A DNA stretch of 64,000 nucleotides from Falsihalocynthiibacter halioticoli. Lineage in GTDB: Bacteria; Pseudomonadota; Alphaproteobacteria; Rhodobacterales; Rhodobacteraceae. The notes under the pieces are model-generated. The model saw nothing but the letters and a program-made list of their open reading frames with translations, was not told the DNA's origin and made no database searches. Below, one piece after another: positions 1 to 8,852 of this stretch (position 1 is the stretch's first letter; each line of letters begins with the position of its first letter). The translations under genes and the position numbers were made by a program. The stretch covers positions 124,001 through 188,000 of the forward strand of contig NZ_JAOYFC010000001.1 in the NCBI RefSeq assembly GCF_025802015.1, read 5' to 3'.

Positions 1-789
1 CAGGTTGGTTGCACGCTGACATGTACGTTCTGCCATACGGGTACGCAGAAGCTTGTACGGAACCTGACTGCCGCCGAAATCATCGGTCAAGTTATGGTTG
101 CGCGGGATGATTTGGGCGAATGGCCCAAGCTCGGAGAAGCCAATCCGCCCAAGGTTAGGCTCTTGTCGAACATCGTTTTGATGGGCATGGGCGAGCCGCT
201 CTATAATTTCGAGAACGTCCGTGACGCGATGAATATTGCGATGGACCCAGAGGGCATCTCACTATCGCGCCGTCGGATCACCCTTTCTACAAGCGGCGTT
301 GTCCCCGAGATTTGGCGCACCGCAGAGGAAATCGGATGCCAGCTTGCGGTGTCGTTCCACGCCACCACCGACGAGGTGCGCGATGTCTTGGTTCCGATCA
401 ACAAACGCTGGAACATCGAAGCGCTGTTGGAGGCTTTGCGGGCGTATCCAAAAGTGAGCAACAGCGAGCGGATCACTTTTGAATATGTGATGCTCAAGGA
501 TGTGAACGACAGCGACGAGGATGCACACAGGCTGATGAAGCTGATCGAAGGCATCCCGGCCAAGATCAACCTTATTCCGTTCAACGAATGGCCGGGTGCA
601 CCTTATCAGCGGAGCAGCAATAACCGAATTCATGCCTTTGCGGATATCGTGCACAATGCGGGCTATTCCTCGCCGATCCGCCGTCCGCGGGGCGAGGATA
701 TTATGGCCGCATGCGGACAGCTCAAATCCGAAACGGAGCGTGCCCGTAAAAGCAAGAAGCAGATCGAAAAAGAAGCGGGATTAGGCTGA
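1..789 (+). CDS. rlmN: 23S rRNA / tRNA adenine-C2 methyltransferase RlmN (5' end missing)
   Basis: Radical-SAM enzyme that methylates C2 of A2503 in 23S rRNA and of A37 in some tRNAs. The open frame already runs at base 1, so the N-terminal part, including the upstream methyl-carrying region, lies outside the window; 262 residues remain. The fragment begins almost at the CX3CX2C cluster motif (Cys 4, 8 and 11 of the fragment), followed by the GMGEP SAM-binding motif near residue 63. The second catalytic cysteine is in the GEDIMAACGQL segment near residue 238, with a basic tail after it. The RlmN assignment is secure; the related resistance methyltransferase Cfr is less likely given the housekeeping context. 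Confidence 0.95.
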   Translation, partial: QVGCTLTCTFCHTGTQKLVRNLTAAEIIGQVMVARDDLGEWPKLGEANPPKVRLLSNIVLMGMGEPLYNFENVRDAMNIAMDPEGISLSRRRITLSTSGVVPEIWRTAEEIGCQLAVSFHATTDEVRDVLVPINKRWNIEALLEALRAYPKVSNSERITFEYVMLKDVNDSDEDAHRLMKLIEGIPAKINLIPFNEWPGAPYQRSSNNRIHAFADIVHNAGYSSPIRRPRGEDIMAACGQLKSETERARKSKKQIEKEAGLG

Positions 790-801
790 ATTAGAGCCTA
801 A

Positions 802-1647
802 CTATCGTCCCGGGACTTCTTTTCTCGGGGGCTGGATGTCCCAGTTTTCGATCACTTCAACAGCTTCAGCCGCAGTATCGACAAAGCGGAAGAGATCAAG
901 ATCGTCAGCAGAGATCGTTCCGGCTTCTGCCAGAGCTTCCCAGTTGATGATTTTTTCCCAGAATTCCTTGCCAAAGAGCAGAAACGGAACCGGCTCCATC
1001 CGGCCTGTTTGAATGAGGGTAAGCGCTTCGAATGTCTCGTCCAGCGTGCCAAACCCGCCTGGAAACACTGTGATGGCTTTGGCGCGCATCAGGAAGTGCA
1101 TCTTGCGAATGGCGAAATAGTGGAAGTTAAAACAAAGCTCCGGTGTTACATATTCGTTCGGGGCTTGCTCAAAGGGCAGCACGATATTGAGGCCCACAGA
1201 GACACCGCCCGCGTCAACCGCGCCGCGACTACCGGCTTCCATGACGCCAGGACCGCCGCCAGTTACAATCACGTTGTCTTTGTTTCCTGTTTCCATTGAC
1301 TTCAAAGTCATCAAACGGGCAAATTCCCGCGCTTCCTCGTAATAGCAGGACAGATCCGCGAGCGTTTGCGTGCGCGCCGTGTCTTTTTTCGCGGGCTCCG
1401 GAATGCGCGCGCCGCCAAACATAACGACGGTTGAATTGATACCGTGCTCGTCCAGGCCCATCTCCGGCTTGAGCAATTCAAGCTGAAGTCGCACAGGGCG
1501 CAACTCTTCGCGGCACATGAAATCGCTGTCATCAAAGGCCAGTCGATAGGCAGGAGAGCGTGTTTGCGGCGTATCTGGCGTATGGTGTGATTGCTCGCGG
1601 TCTTGGTGGCTGTCTCGGAAAGGGTGGCGGCGGCTGTCGTCGTTCAT
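802..1647 (-). CDS. LOG family (TIGR00730-type) nucleotide phosphoribohydrolase
   Basis: Rossmann-fold protein of the 'lonely guy' family, whose members release a base from nucleoside 5'-monophosphates (cytokinin activation in plants; housekeeping role unclear in bacteria). Two hallmark motifs are visible: GGGPGVMEAG near residue 130 and PGGFGTLDE near residue 195, which together form the phosphate and ribose site. At 281 residues it is longer than the short ~190-residue LOG proteins. The extra length is a charged N-terminal extension of about 60 residues rich in His, Arg and Asp. It converges on rlmN with 12 bases between the stops and is divergent from dapD. The substrate cannot be read from the sequence. 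Confidence 0.85.
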   Translation of the reverse strand: MNDDSRRHPFRDSHQDREQSHHTPDTPQTRSPAYRLAFDDSDFMCREELRPVRLQLELLKPEMGLDEHGINSTVVMFGGARIPEPAKKDTARTQTLADLSCYYEEAREFARLMTLKSMETGNKDNVIVTGGGPGVMEAGSRGAVDAGGVSVGLNIVLPFEQAPNEYVTPELCFNFHYFAIRKMHFLMRAKAITVFPGGFGTLDETFEALTLIQTGRMEPVPFLLFGKEFWEKIINWEALAEAGTISADDLDLFRFVDTAAEAVEVIENWDIQPPRKEVPGR

Positions 1648-1736
1648 CGGGTGTTTCCTCTAACCTGCATTGCGTGCTTACCCTTAGCGGTCTATATGCT
1701 TCAACGAACTGACGCCATAGAGGATTAGGGTTACGC

Positions 1737-2564
1737 ATGTCTAACGCACAACTGGAAACCGCAATCGAAGCAGCATGGGACGCGCGCGACACGATCACGC
1801 CCGACACCAAAGGCGAACAACGTGACGCGATCGAAGCGACACTTGCCGCACTTGATGGTGGTACGCTGCGCGTGGCCGAGCCGCGCGACAATGGCGAATG
1901 GCACGTAAACCAATGGGCCAAGAAAGCTGTGCTGCTTGGATTCCGCATTAAAGATATGGAACCACAAAGTGGCGGCCCGCAAGGTTCCGGCTGGTGGGAT
2001 AAAGTCGACAGCAAGTTCCTTGGTTGGGGCGAGAACGAATGGAAATCTGCGGGCTTCCGCGCTGTTCCAAACTGCGTTGTTCGTAAATCCGCCTATATCG
2101 CACCTGGCGTTGTCCTGATGCCATCCTTCGTGAACCTCGGCGCTTATGTGGATGAAGGCTCCATGGTTGATACATGGGCAACAGTCGGATCCTGCGCGCA
2201 GATCGGCAAAAACGTACACCTCTCTGGTGGTGTAGGAATCGGGGGCGTTCTTGAGCCAATGCAAGCTGGTCCGACCATCATCGAGGACAACTGCTTTATC
2301 GGTGCGCGCTCTGAAGTTGTTGAGGGCTGCATCGTTCGCGAAGGCTCTGTTCTTGGCATGGGTGTGTTTATCGGCAAGTCGACCAAGATCGTTGATCGTG
2401 AAACCGGCGAAGTGATGTATGGCGAAGTTCCCCCATATTCGGTTGTCGTAGCAGGCTCTATGCCAAGCAAAAACGGCGTAAACCTCTATTGCGCCGTGAT
2501 CGTTAAACGCGTCGATGCAAAGACACGTAGCAAGACAGGCATCAACGAGTTGCTTCGCGACTAA
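1737..2564 (+). CDS. dapD: 2,3,4,5-tetrahydropyridine-2,6-dicarboxylate N-succinyltransferase
   Basis: Transfers a succinyl group from succinyl-CoA to tetrahydrodipicolinate in the succinylase branch of diaminopimelate/lysine synthesis, feeding both lysine and peptidoglycan. The 275-residue length is typical of the family. An N-terminal helical domain (about residues 1-100) is followed by a left-handed beta-helix built of hexapeptide repeats (about 105-245), including the GVGIGGVLEP loop and the glycine-rich strands around it. The pathway partner dapE lies 480 bases downstream, after one small gene. The upstream LOG gene is divergent, so the promoter is expected in 1648-1736. Confidence 0.97.
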   Translation: MSNAQLETAIEAAWDARDTITPDTKGEQRDAIEATLAALDGGTLRVAEPRDNGEWHVNQWAKKAVLLGFRIKDMEPQSGGPQGSGWWDKVDSKFLGWGENEWKSAGFRAVPNCVVRKSAYIAPGVVLMPSFVNLGAYVDEGSMVDTWATVGSCAQIGKNVHLSGGVGIGGVLEPMQAGPTIIEDNCFIGARSEVVEGCIVREGSVLGMGVFIGKSTKIVDRETGEVMYGEVPPYSVVVAGSMPSKNGVNLYCAVIVKRVDAKTRSKTGINELLRD

Positions 2565-2580
2565 CGCGGCATTCATTGAC

Positions 2581-2613
2581 CATGCGCCCCTGCCTTGCTA
2601 AGCGGGGCGCATG
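2581..2613 (+). promoter_or_regulatory. Hairpin overlapping the start codon of the small gene after dapD
   Basis: Perfect 10-bp inverted repeat: CATGCGCCCC at 2581-2590 and GGGGCGCATG at 2604-2613, with a 13-base loop. The 3' arm contains the ATG (2611-2613) of the next gene and the only G-rich stretch that could serve as its ribosome binding site. It could be the dapD terminator (there is no T-run) or a translational control hairpin. The structure is seen directly; the function is inferred. Confidence 0.5.
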
Positions 2614-2952
2614 ACAGCAAAAAACGCTAAATCAAAGAAATCCTCACGCCAGAAAGTCTTTACGCTTCTGGTTGAAGTCGGCCGCAGCGAGAATGACGGC
2701 TTACCTGAAAAGGCAACGGGCGCGGCGCTGATGGTCTACGCAAGCGGTGTGGATGAGGCCGAGGCCGTTCGCGAAACGGTTGCGATCCTGAAGCAAGCTG
2801 AAATGGCTCCGCTTGATGTCTCTGGCTATGGCACTCTTGAGGAGCGCCTCAAAGAGGGGCACGACATCTCTCAGGAAGAGCGTGATCTTATGGCGCGCGC
2901 CAAAGAAGAAAACAGCGTTATCGTCGTGCAGTCGACTCCCTTTTTCGACTGA
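2611..2952 (+). CDS. Small conserved protein between dapD and dapE
   Basis: A 113-residue protein of unknown function, which I do not assign to a named family. It starts with a lysine/serine-rich stretch (about residues 1-15), then has a predicted alpha/beta fold with a strand VFTLLVEVG (16-24), a helix around residues 45-65 and a short acidic C-terminus ending in PFFD. There is no signal peptide or membrane segment. It lies between the two dap genes on the same strand, so co-transcription with the lysine pathway is likely, but a metabolic role is not shown. The in-frame codon at 2599 is a stop, so ATG at 2611 is the only reasonable start, and it is buried in a hairpin. Confidence 0.75.
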   Translation: MTAKNAKSKKSSRQKVFTLLVEVGRSENDGLPEKATGAALMVYASGVDEAEAVRETVAILKQAEMAPLDVSGYGTLEERLKEGHDISQEERDLMARAKEENSVIVVQSTPFFD

Positions 2953-3044
2953 ATTAGACACTGTTTTGGGCAATTCGTCGCCCGATTTTACAGTATATGC
3001 ACAACGCCTGAGCGGGCATCAAACCGCAAAGACAGGAACCAGAC

Positions 3045-4190
3045 ATGACCAACACAGACCCTGTAAGCCTAACCGCAGATTTGATCCGTTGCCCCTCGGT
3101 GACGCCAGAAGAAGGCGGCGCGCTTGTCTTGCTTGAGAAACTTCTGTCAGACGCTGGTTTCGAATGCACGCGTGTGGATCGTGGTGGCGTAAGCAATCTG
3201 TTTGCGCGCTGGGGGCATCGCGGCGCAAACAAGACGTTCGGGTTTAACGGGCACACCGATGTTGTCCCTGTTGGGGATCTCGCGGCATGGACAGTTGATC
3301 CCTTCGGTGCCGAGGTGAAAGACGGCTGGCTTTATGGTCGTGGCGCGACGGATATGAAATCCGGCGTTGCGGCTTTTGTTTCTGCGGCCATTGACCTTGT
3401 CACAAATACGCCACCGGATGGCGCCATTATCATTGCCATAACAGGCGACGAAGAAGGCGACGCCATCGATGGTACGACTGCGCTTCTGGACTACATGGCC
3501 GAGGAGGGCGAAAAAATGTCGGTTTGCCTTGTCGGAGAGCCAACATCGCCGAATGTGCTTGGTGATATGATGAAGATCGGACGACGCGGTAGCTTGACTG
3601 CGTATTTCACAATCAATGGTGTGCAAGGACACTCGGCCTATCCACATCGTGCCAAGAACCCTGTGCCTGCAATGGCGCGGCTCATGGATCGGTTGGCGAG
3701 CCATACACTCGATGAAGGCACAGACCATTTCGATGCCTCAACCCTCGCGATCACAACTATTGATACCGGAAATACCGCGACAAACGTTATCCCTGCGGCG
3801 TGCAAAGGCACTGTAAATATTCGGTTCAATGATACGCACAGCGGCGCAAGCCTTGACGAATGGCTTCGTAGTGAAGCCGATAAAGTGGCGCAGGAGTTTG
3901 GCGTTGATATCGAAGTTAAGGTCACTGTTTCGGGCGAAAGCTTTGTAACTCCACCCGGAGAGCTTTCGGCTATGGTTGCCAAAGCGGTGACGGAAGAAAC
4001 GGGCGTAACCCCCGAACTTTCGACATCCGGCGGTACTTCAGATGCGCGGTTCGTAAAAGACCACTGTCCTGTTGTGGAGTTTGGCCTTGTTGGAAAAACC
4101 ATGCATCAGGTGGACGAATGCGTTGAGATCGACCAGATCAACCGGCTTAAGTCTATCTACGCCCGCGTTCTGAACGACTATTTTGCATGA
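3045..4190 (+). CDS. dapE: Succinyl-diaminopimelate desuccinylase
   Basis: Zinc peptidase of the M20 family that removes succinate from N-succinyl-LL-2,6-diaminopimelate, three steps after DapD. At 381 residues it is normal in size. The metal-binding and catalytic residues are present: His in FNGHTDVVPVG (about 68), Asp in GRGATDMKSG (about 103), Glu-Glu in GDEEGD (about 136), Glu in GEPTS (about 165) and His in GKTMHQVDE (about 354). A dimerisation domain occupies roughly residues 180-295. The next gene overlaps its stop codon by 4 bases, which points to translational coupling. Confidence 0.97.
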   Translation: MTNTDPVSLTADLIRCPSVTPEEGGALVLLEKLLSDAGFECTRVDRGGVSNLFARWGHRGANKTFGFNGHTDVVPVGDLAAWTVDPFGAEVKDGWLYGRGATDMKSGVAAFVSAAIDLVTNTPPDGAIIIAITGDEEGDAIDGTTALLDYMAEEGEKMSVCLVGEPTSPNVLGDMMKIGRRGSLTAYFTINGVQGHSAYPHRAKNPVPAMARLMDRLASHTLDEGTDHFDASTLAITTIDTGNTATNVIPAACKGTVNIRFNDTHSGASLDEWLRSEADKVAQEFGVDIEVKVTVSGESFVTPPGELSAMVAKAVTEETGVTPELSTSGGTSDARFVKDHCPVVEFGLVGKTMHQVDECVEIDQINRLKSIYARVLNDYFA

Positions 4191-4609
4191 CGGTTCATAT
4201 CGAACAAACAGACGATTTCGAGGCCTGCCTTGCGCTTAGGATCGAAGTGTTTGTTCGTGAACAAGGTATACCCTTTGATGAAGAGATCGATGATCTAGAT
4301 GCAGAAGCTCTCCATCTGATTGCCGTTGATGATGGAAAACCAGTTGGAACGGCGCGTTTGATTGTCGACGGAAAGACGGGGAAAATCGGGCGTGTATGCG
4401 TTGCGAAAAGCCATCGGGGCACGGGCTTGGGCGCTGCTTTGATCAAGGCAGGGCTTGCGCGGTTTGAAGCCGATTCAGGCCTGAATAGAGCCTATCTTTC
4501 GGCGCAAGTTTCCGCGATTGGATTCTATGAGCGGCTCGGGTTCAAAGCCTACGGAGAGCCTTACGACGACGCTGGCATTCCGCACCGTGATATGGAGCGG
4601 CCTTTGTGA
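4187..4609 (+). CDS. GNAT family N-acetyltransferase
   Basis: A 140-residue single-domain GNAT protein that should transfer an acetyl group from acetyl-CoA to an amine; the substrate is unknown. The N-terminal part (LRIEVFVREQGIPFDEEID) resembles the YjcF/ElaA-like branch. The acetyl-CoA pyrophosphate loop is visible as V-A-K-S-H-R-G-T-G-L-G-A-A-L near residues 72-85, and the C-terminal FYERLGF motif lies near 113-119. It overlaps dapE by 4 bases and the following DUF2064 gene by 4 bases, so it sits inside the dapE operon. That position makes a housekeeping role likelier than drug resistance. Confidence 0.88.
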   Translation: MTVHIEQTDDFEACLALRIEVFVREQGIPFDEEIDDLDAEALHLIAVDDGKPVGTARLIVDGKTGKIGRVCVAKSHRGTGLGAALIKAGLARFEADSGLNRAYLSAQVSAIGFYERLGFKAYGEPYDDAGIPHRDMERPL

Positions 4610-5223
4610 AACCAACGCTCGTGATCATGCTCAAAGAACCACGGCCCGGACGGGTGAAAACGCGGTTGGGCAGAGGTATCGGCATGGTTGGGGCCGCGTG
4701 GTGGTTTAGGCATCAGGTCTCATCGCTGTTACGTGAGTTGGCTGATCCGCATTGGCAAATTTTGCTTGCTGTCTCTCCAGATGTTGATGGAGCCAAGAGC
4801 CGTGTTTGGCCTGCGCGCTTTCAGCGTATTCAGCAAGGGCGCGGCGACCTCGGTGATCGGATGGGGCGGCTTTTTCGTGGCTTACCAGCAGGTCCAGTTG
4901 TGATTATCGGTGCGGACATTCCAAACATCAAAAAGTCCAATATTAGAGCCGCTTTTAGGGCGCTCGGACGGAATCAAGCCGTTATCGGACCGGCGCCAGA
5001 CGGGGGCTATTGGCTCATCGGATTGAAGCGCGTTGCGCGCCCACCGGCCACTCTGTTCGAAGGTGTGCGTTGGTCAAGTGAGCACGCCCTTGCAGATACG
5101 TTAAAGTCGCTTGGCACTTATTCGGTTGCGATGATTGAAACCAAACAGGATGTTGATAGCGTGGACGATCTCCGCGCCCTTCGAAGCAACTCCATGCGTG
5201 ACGTGCCCAATTCCCCGTGCTAG
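4606..5223 (+). CDS. DUF2064 (TIGR04282-type) glycosyltransferase-like protein
   Basis: A 205-residue GT-A-fold protein of the DUF2064 family, related to nucleotidyl/glycosyl transferases such as CofC. The N-terminal KEPRPGRVKTRLG motif (about residues 9-21) corresponds to the nucleotide-binding loop. The central GADIPN segment takes the place of the usual G-[ST]-D-x-P metal site, and GPAPDGGYWLIGL (about 126-138) is the family signature. Some family members act in arsenosugar synthesis, but no arsenic gene is nearby, so the substrate stays open. It overlaps the GNAT gene by 4 bases and ends 9 bases before rnr. Confidence 0.82.
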   Translation: MKPTLVIMLKEPRPGRVKTRLGRGIGMVGAAWWFRHQVSSLLRELADPHWQILLAVSPDVDGAKSRVWPARFQRIQQGRGDLGDRMGRLFRGLPAGPVVIIGADIPNIKKSNIRAAFRALGRNQAVIGPAPDGGYWLIGLKRVARPPATLFEGVRWSSEHALADTLKSLGTYSVAMIETKQDVDSVDDLRALRSNSMRDVPNSPC

Positions 5224-5232
5224 TGCAGGCGG

Positions 5233-7494
5233 ATGGTACATATCCCTTCTAAAGACGAGATCTTACAGTGGATCTCGGACAATCCGACGAAAACGAGCAA
5301 ACGAGACATTGCCAAGGCATTTGGCATCAAAGGTGCTGCGCGGATTGATCTGAAGCGCGCGCTCAAGGAACTCGAGAGCGAAGGCCACCTACAGAAGCGC
5401 AAGCGCAGCTATACCGACCCTGAAGAGCTACCACCCGTGAGCGTTCTGGAGGTCATTGGGCCAGACGCCGATGGTGATCTGACCGCGCGACCCCTTGAAT
5501 GGCAAGGAACCGGTGAGGAGCCCAGAGTTGTGGTCGTTCCAAAGTCTGGCGATCCGGCCCTTGGTAAAGGAAACCGCATCCTCGCGCGCTTGAAAAAGGT
5601 AGGCGGCGATGAGTTTGATTATGAAGCGCGCCTCATACGTAAAATCGGCTCTAACCCGCTTCGAATTCTCGCAATATTCCGCGAAAGCCACGAAGGTGGT
5701 CGCCTTGTTCCGATTGATAAAGGGGCGGATAAGGAATGGCTCGTACCTGAAGGTGCGACCGATGATGCACGCGATGGCGAGCTTGTCGAAGCGCAGCAAA
5801 CAGGCCCAAAAGGACGCATGGGGCTTCCGCGCGCCAAGGTCGTTGCTCGCCTAGGAGACCCTACCGAACCGCGCGCTGTTTCTCTTATCGCCATTCACCA
5901 GCATGGGATTCCCGATCATTTTCCTGACGCTGTAATCGCGGAAGTCGATAAGGCAAAGCCGGCGCCGTTGGGTGATCGGCTCGATCTGCGGGACATGCCT
6001 CTCGTGACAATCGATCCTGTCGACGCGCGCGATCATGATGATGCCTGTTTCGCCCAAATAGACACTAATCCTGCCAATAAGGGCGGCTTTATCGTTTGGG
6101 TCGCTATTGCGGATGTTGCGCATTACGTCACGCCTGGGTCGGCGCTTGACCGCGAGGCGCGCAAGCGAGGCAACTCCAGCTATTTCCCTGATCGCGTTGT
6201 GCCGATGTTGCCAGATCGGCTTTCCGGCGATCTGTGCTCGCTACACGAAGGCGTTGAGCGCCCCTGCGTTGCGGTAAAAATGGTCATCGACAAAGATGGG
6301 ACTAAGATTTCTCACGAATTCCATCGCGCGATGATGAAGTCTGCGGCCTCGCTTGCATATGCCGAGGTTCAGGACGCGATGGATGGCCGCGCAAATGAAA
6401 AATGCGAGCCGCTGTTAGAGGATGTCATCAAGCCACTTTACGGTGCATATGCGGCTCTAACACGGGCCAGAGAGGCGCGGCAGCCGCTAGAATTAGACCT
6501 CCCAGAGCGCAAAATCGAGCTTGGCGAAGATGGAAAAGTTGCGTCGATTGCGTTTCGCGAGCGGCTTGACGCGCACAAAATGATCGAAGAGTTCATGGTG
6601 CTTGCCAATGTCGCAGCAGCGGAAACTCTTCTGAAAAAGAAAACGCCTCTGCTCTATCGCGTTCACGAAGAACCAAGCACAGAGAAGCTAGAAGCTTTGC
6701 GAGAGACAGCTGTTTCGTCAGGATTGGTTTTGGCAAAAGGGCAGGTGCTCCAGACGCGGCACTTGAATCAATTGCTGGCACAGGCCGCAGGCACGGATCA
6801 GGACGAGTTGATCAATATATCAACGCTCCGCTCCATGACGCAGGCCTATTACAGCCCAGAGAACTTTGCTCATTTCGGCCTCGCGCTTCGAAACTACGCG
6901 CATTTCACATCGCCCATCCGGCGTTACGCTGACTTGATCGTGCATCGCGGTTTGATCACCGCGCATGGGTGGGGCGATGATGGTCTGAGCGAACAGGATA
7001 TTGAGGCACTCGAGGAAACAGCACAGCAGATTTCTGATACCGAACGTCGTTCTATGGTTGCGGAGCGTGACACGACTGATCGCTATTTGGCGTCTTATCT
7101 CTCAGAGCGATTGGGGAATGAGTTCAGTGGCCGCGTTGCCGGAATTGCGCGGTTTGGCGTGTTTGTGAAGTTGGATGAAACTGGCGCTGACGGGTTGGTT
7201 CCAATTGGAACAATCGGGCGCGAGTTCTTCGTGCATGACGAAGAAACCAACACACTTCGTGGCGAGAAAACAGGTCTCACGATTGGGCTTGGGCAACGCG
7301 CGCTTGTGCGTCTTGCAGAGGCAACTCCGGTCACAGGAGGCATCACATTGGACCTTTTGGAGTTGGATGGGAAAGCGCTTCCCAAGAGCTCCAATTCGCG
7401 TGGCGGAAAGACGCATCGAGGCCGAAAAGTGGGTCAAACACGGGCGAAAAAGGCAAAATTGAAGCGCAAGGTAAAGCGGAAGCGTGGGAACTAG
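5233..7494 (+). CDS. rnr: Ribonuclease R (3'-5' exoribonuclease)
   Basis: Processive 3'-5' exoribonuclease of the RNB family that degrades structured RNA and acts in RNA quality control. The order is an N-terminal winged-helix segment (about residues 1-60), cold-shock-type OB folds (about 65-240), the RNB catalytic domain (about 250-580), an S1 domain (about 625-710) and a lysine/arginine-rich tail. The acidic metal site is in TIDPVDARDHDDACF near residue 258, and the conserved HFTSPIRRYADL motif is near 558. The basic tail and the 753-residue length favour RNase R over RNase II. Confidence 0.96.
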   Translation: MVHIPSKDEILQWISDNPTKTSKRDIAKAFGIKGAARIDLKRALKELESEGHLQKRKRSYTDPEELPPVSVLEVIGPDADGDLTARPLEWQGTGEEPRVVVVPKSGDPALGKGNRILARLKKVGGDEFDYEARLIRKIGSNPLRILAIFRESHEGGRLVPIDKGADKEWLVPEGATDDARDGELVEAQQTGPKGRMGLPRAKVVARLGDPTEPRAVSLIAIHQHGIPDHFPDAVIAEVDKAKPAPLGDRLDLRDMPLVTIDPVDARDHDDACFAQIDTNPANKGGFIVWVAIADVAHYVTPGSALDREARKRGNSSYFPDRVVPMLPDRLSGDLCSLHEGVERPCVAVKMVIDKDGTKISHEFHRAMMKSAASLAYAEVQDAMDGRANEKCEPLLEDVIKPLYGAYAALTRAREARQPLELDLPERKIELGEDGKVASIAFRERLDAHKMIEEFMVLANVAAAETLLKKKTPLLYRVHEEPSTEKLEALRETAVSSGLVLAKGQVLQTRHLNQLLAQAAGTDQDELINISTLRSMTQAYYSPENFAHFGLALRNYAHFTSPIRRYADLIVHRGLITAHGWGDDGLSEQDIEALEETAQQISDTERRSMVAERDTTDRYLASYLSERLGNEFSGRVAGIARFGVFVKLDETGADGLVPIGTIGREFFVHDEETNTLRGEKTGLTIGLGQRALVRLAEATPVTGGITLDLLELDGKALPKSSNSRGGKTHRGRKVGQTRAKKAKLKRKVKRKRGN

Positions 7495-7595
7495 GTATCG
7501 GCAAAAATCGGCGTAGCTTTGCTAAAACAAGGCTGGACAATTTACAGAGTTGAAAAACGCGATACTCTGAAGGGAGAGCAGCAAATGATAAAACC

Positions 7596-8849
7596 ATGCA
7601 ATTACTTCGAACGATACTCATTGCCCTTTCCCTTTGTATCCCGGCATTTGCATATGCCGCGGGTGAAAAGACCCGCCCAATGGCACGTCCTGATGTGACA
7701 GGAGATATGCACATGAGCGCGGCACAAGGTGAGCAGGGATTTGAGGCGTGGATTCACCAATTTCGGGCGCGTGCGCGCGGCCAAGGAATTTCGGATGCGA
7801 CCCTAAACAGTGCTTTTGGCAGCATTTCCTATGATGCGGATATTGTGAAGAAAGATCGCAACCAGTCTGAGTTTACTAAACAGATTTGGGAATATCTTGA
7901 TAGCGCGACCTCTGATGCGCGTGTCTCGAACGGTAAGAAAGCGTTGAGCAAACACATTGAGTTGTTGCAGCAGATCGAAGCGACCTACGGTGTTGAAAAA
8001 GAGATCGTTGCCGCTGTTTGGGGGCTTGAAAGTGCCTATGGTGCGTTTCGTGGTGATGTCCCGATTATAGAGGCACTCGCAACATTGGCCTATGACGGGC
8101 GACGCGGGCGGTTTTTTGAAAGTCAGCTGATCGCGGCACTTAAGATTTTGCAAGCAGGGGATGTTTCCCCAAGCAAAATGAAGGGAAGCTGGGCCGGAGC
8201 TATGGGTCACACCCAATTTATGCCCACGTCCTATTTGAGCTATGCCGTTGATTTCACGGGTGATGGAAAGCGCGACATTTGGGACGATAATCCTGCCGAT
8301 GCGCTGGCTTCAACGGCGGCTTATCTGCGGGAGTTCGGATGGAAGACAGGCCAGCCTTGGGGTGTTGAAGTTCGCCTTCCAAAAGGGTTCGACTATCGGC
8401 AGACAAGCGAACGTGTAAAGAAACCAGTGCCGGCATGGACCGAAATGGGCGTGCGCGATGTAAGCGGCAAGTCGGTGCCGAACTATGGCCGCGCGTCAAT
8501 CTTGCTGCCCGCTGGTGCGCAGGGAGCGGCGTTCATGATCTTTGACAACTTCCATGTGATAGAGCGATACAACACGGCGGATGCCTATGTGATTGGTGTG
8601 GGCCATTTGGCAGATCGAATTGCTGGTGGCCCGCCGATTAAGGCGACCTGGCCGCGTGCTGACCGTCCGTTACATTTTAAGGAAAAGATTGAGATGCAAC
8701 AGCTTTTGGCCAAAGCTGGTTTCGATCCACAAGGTACGGATGGCATTATTGGGCCGAATACGATTGCGGCGATTAAAGCGTTTCAAGAGGATGTAGGTAT
8801 GGTGCCCGATGGGTACGCCAGTGTTAACGTTCTGAAGAAGCTTCGATAA
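7596..8849 (+). CDS. MltB-type lytic murein transglycosylase with peptidoglycan-binding domain
   Basis: Cleaves peptidoglycan glycan strands to form 1,6-anhydro-muropeptides in the periplasm. A signal peptide of about 22 residues is visible (hydrophobic core TILIALSLCIPAFAYAA). The SLT_2/MltB domain covers roughly residues 45-340: the catalytic Glu is in VWGLESAYG near 149 and the substrate-groove motif GAMGHTQFMPTSYL near 204-217. A C-terminal peptidoglycan-binding type-1 domain (about 360-417) carries QQLLAKAGFDPQGTDGIIG. The nearest purine-rich site (7571-7577) is about 19 bases before this ATG; the ATG at 7585 is out of frame. Confidence 0.93.
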   Translation: MQLLRTILIALSLCIPAFAYAAGEKTRPMARPDVTGDMHMSAAQGEQGFEAWIHQFRARARGQGISDATLNSAFGSISYDADIVKKDRNQSEFTKQIWEYLDSATSDARVSNGKKALSKHIELLQQIEATYGVEKEIVAAVWGLESAYGAFRGDVPIIEALATLAYDGRRGRFFESQLIAALKILQAGDVSPSKMKGSWAGAMGHTQFMPTSYLSYAVDFTGDGKRDIWDDNPADALASTAAYLREFGWKTGQPWGVEVRLPKGFDYRQTSERVKKPVPAWTEMGVRDVSGKSVPNYGRASILLPAGAQGAAFMIFDNFHVIERYNTADAYVIGVGHLADRIAGGPPIKATWPRADRPLHFKEKIEMQQLLAKAGFDPQGTDGIIGPNTIAAIKAFQEDVGMVPDGYASVNVLKKLR

Positions 8850-8852
8850 CCA

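Noticed and set aside
1731..2576. 281-residue open frame on the minus strand
   Set aside because: It is antisense to dapD, with no motif of its own.
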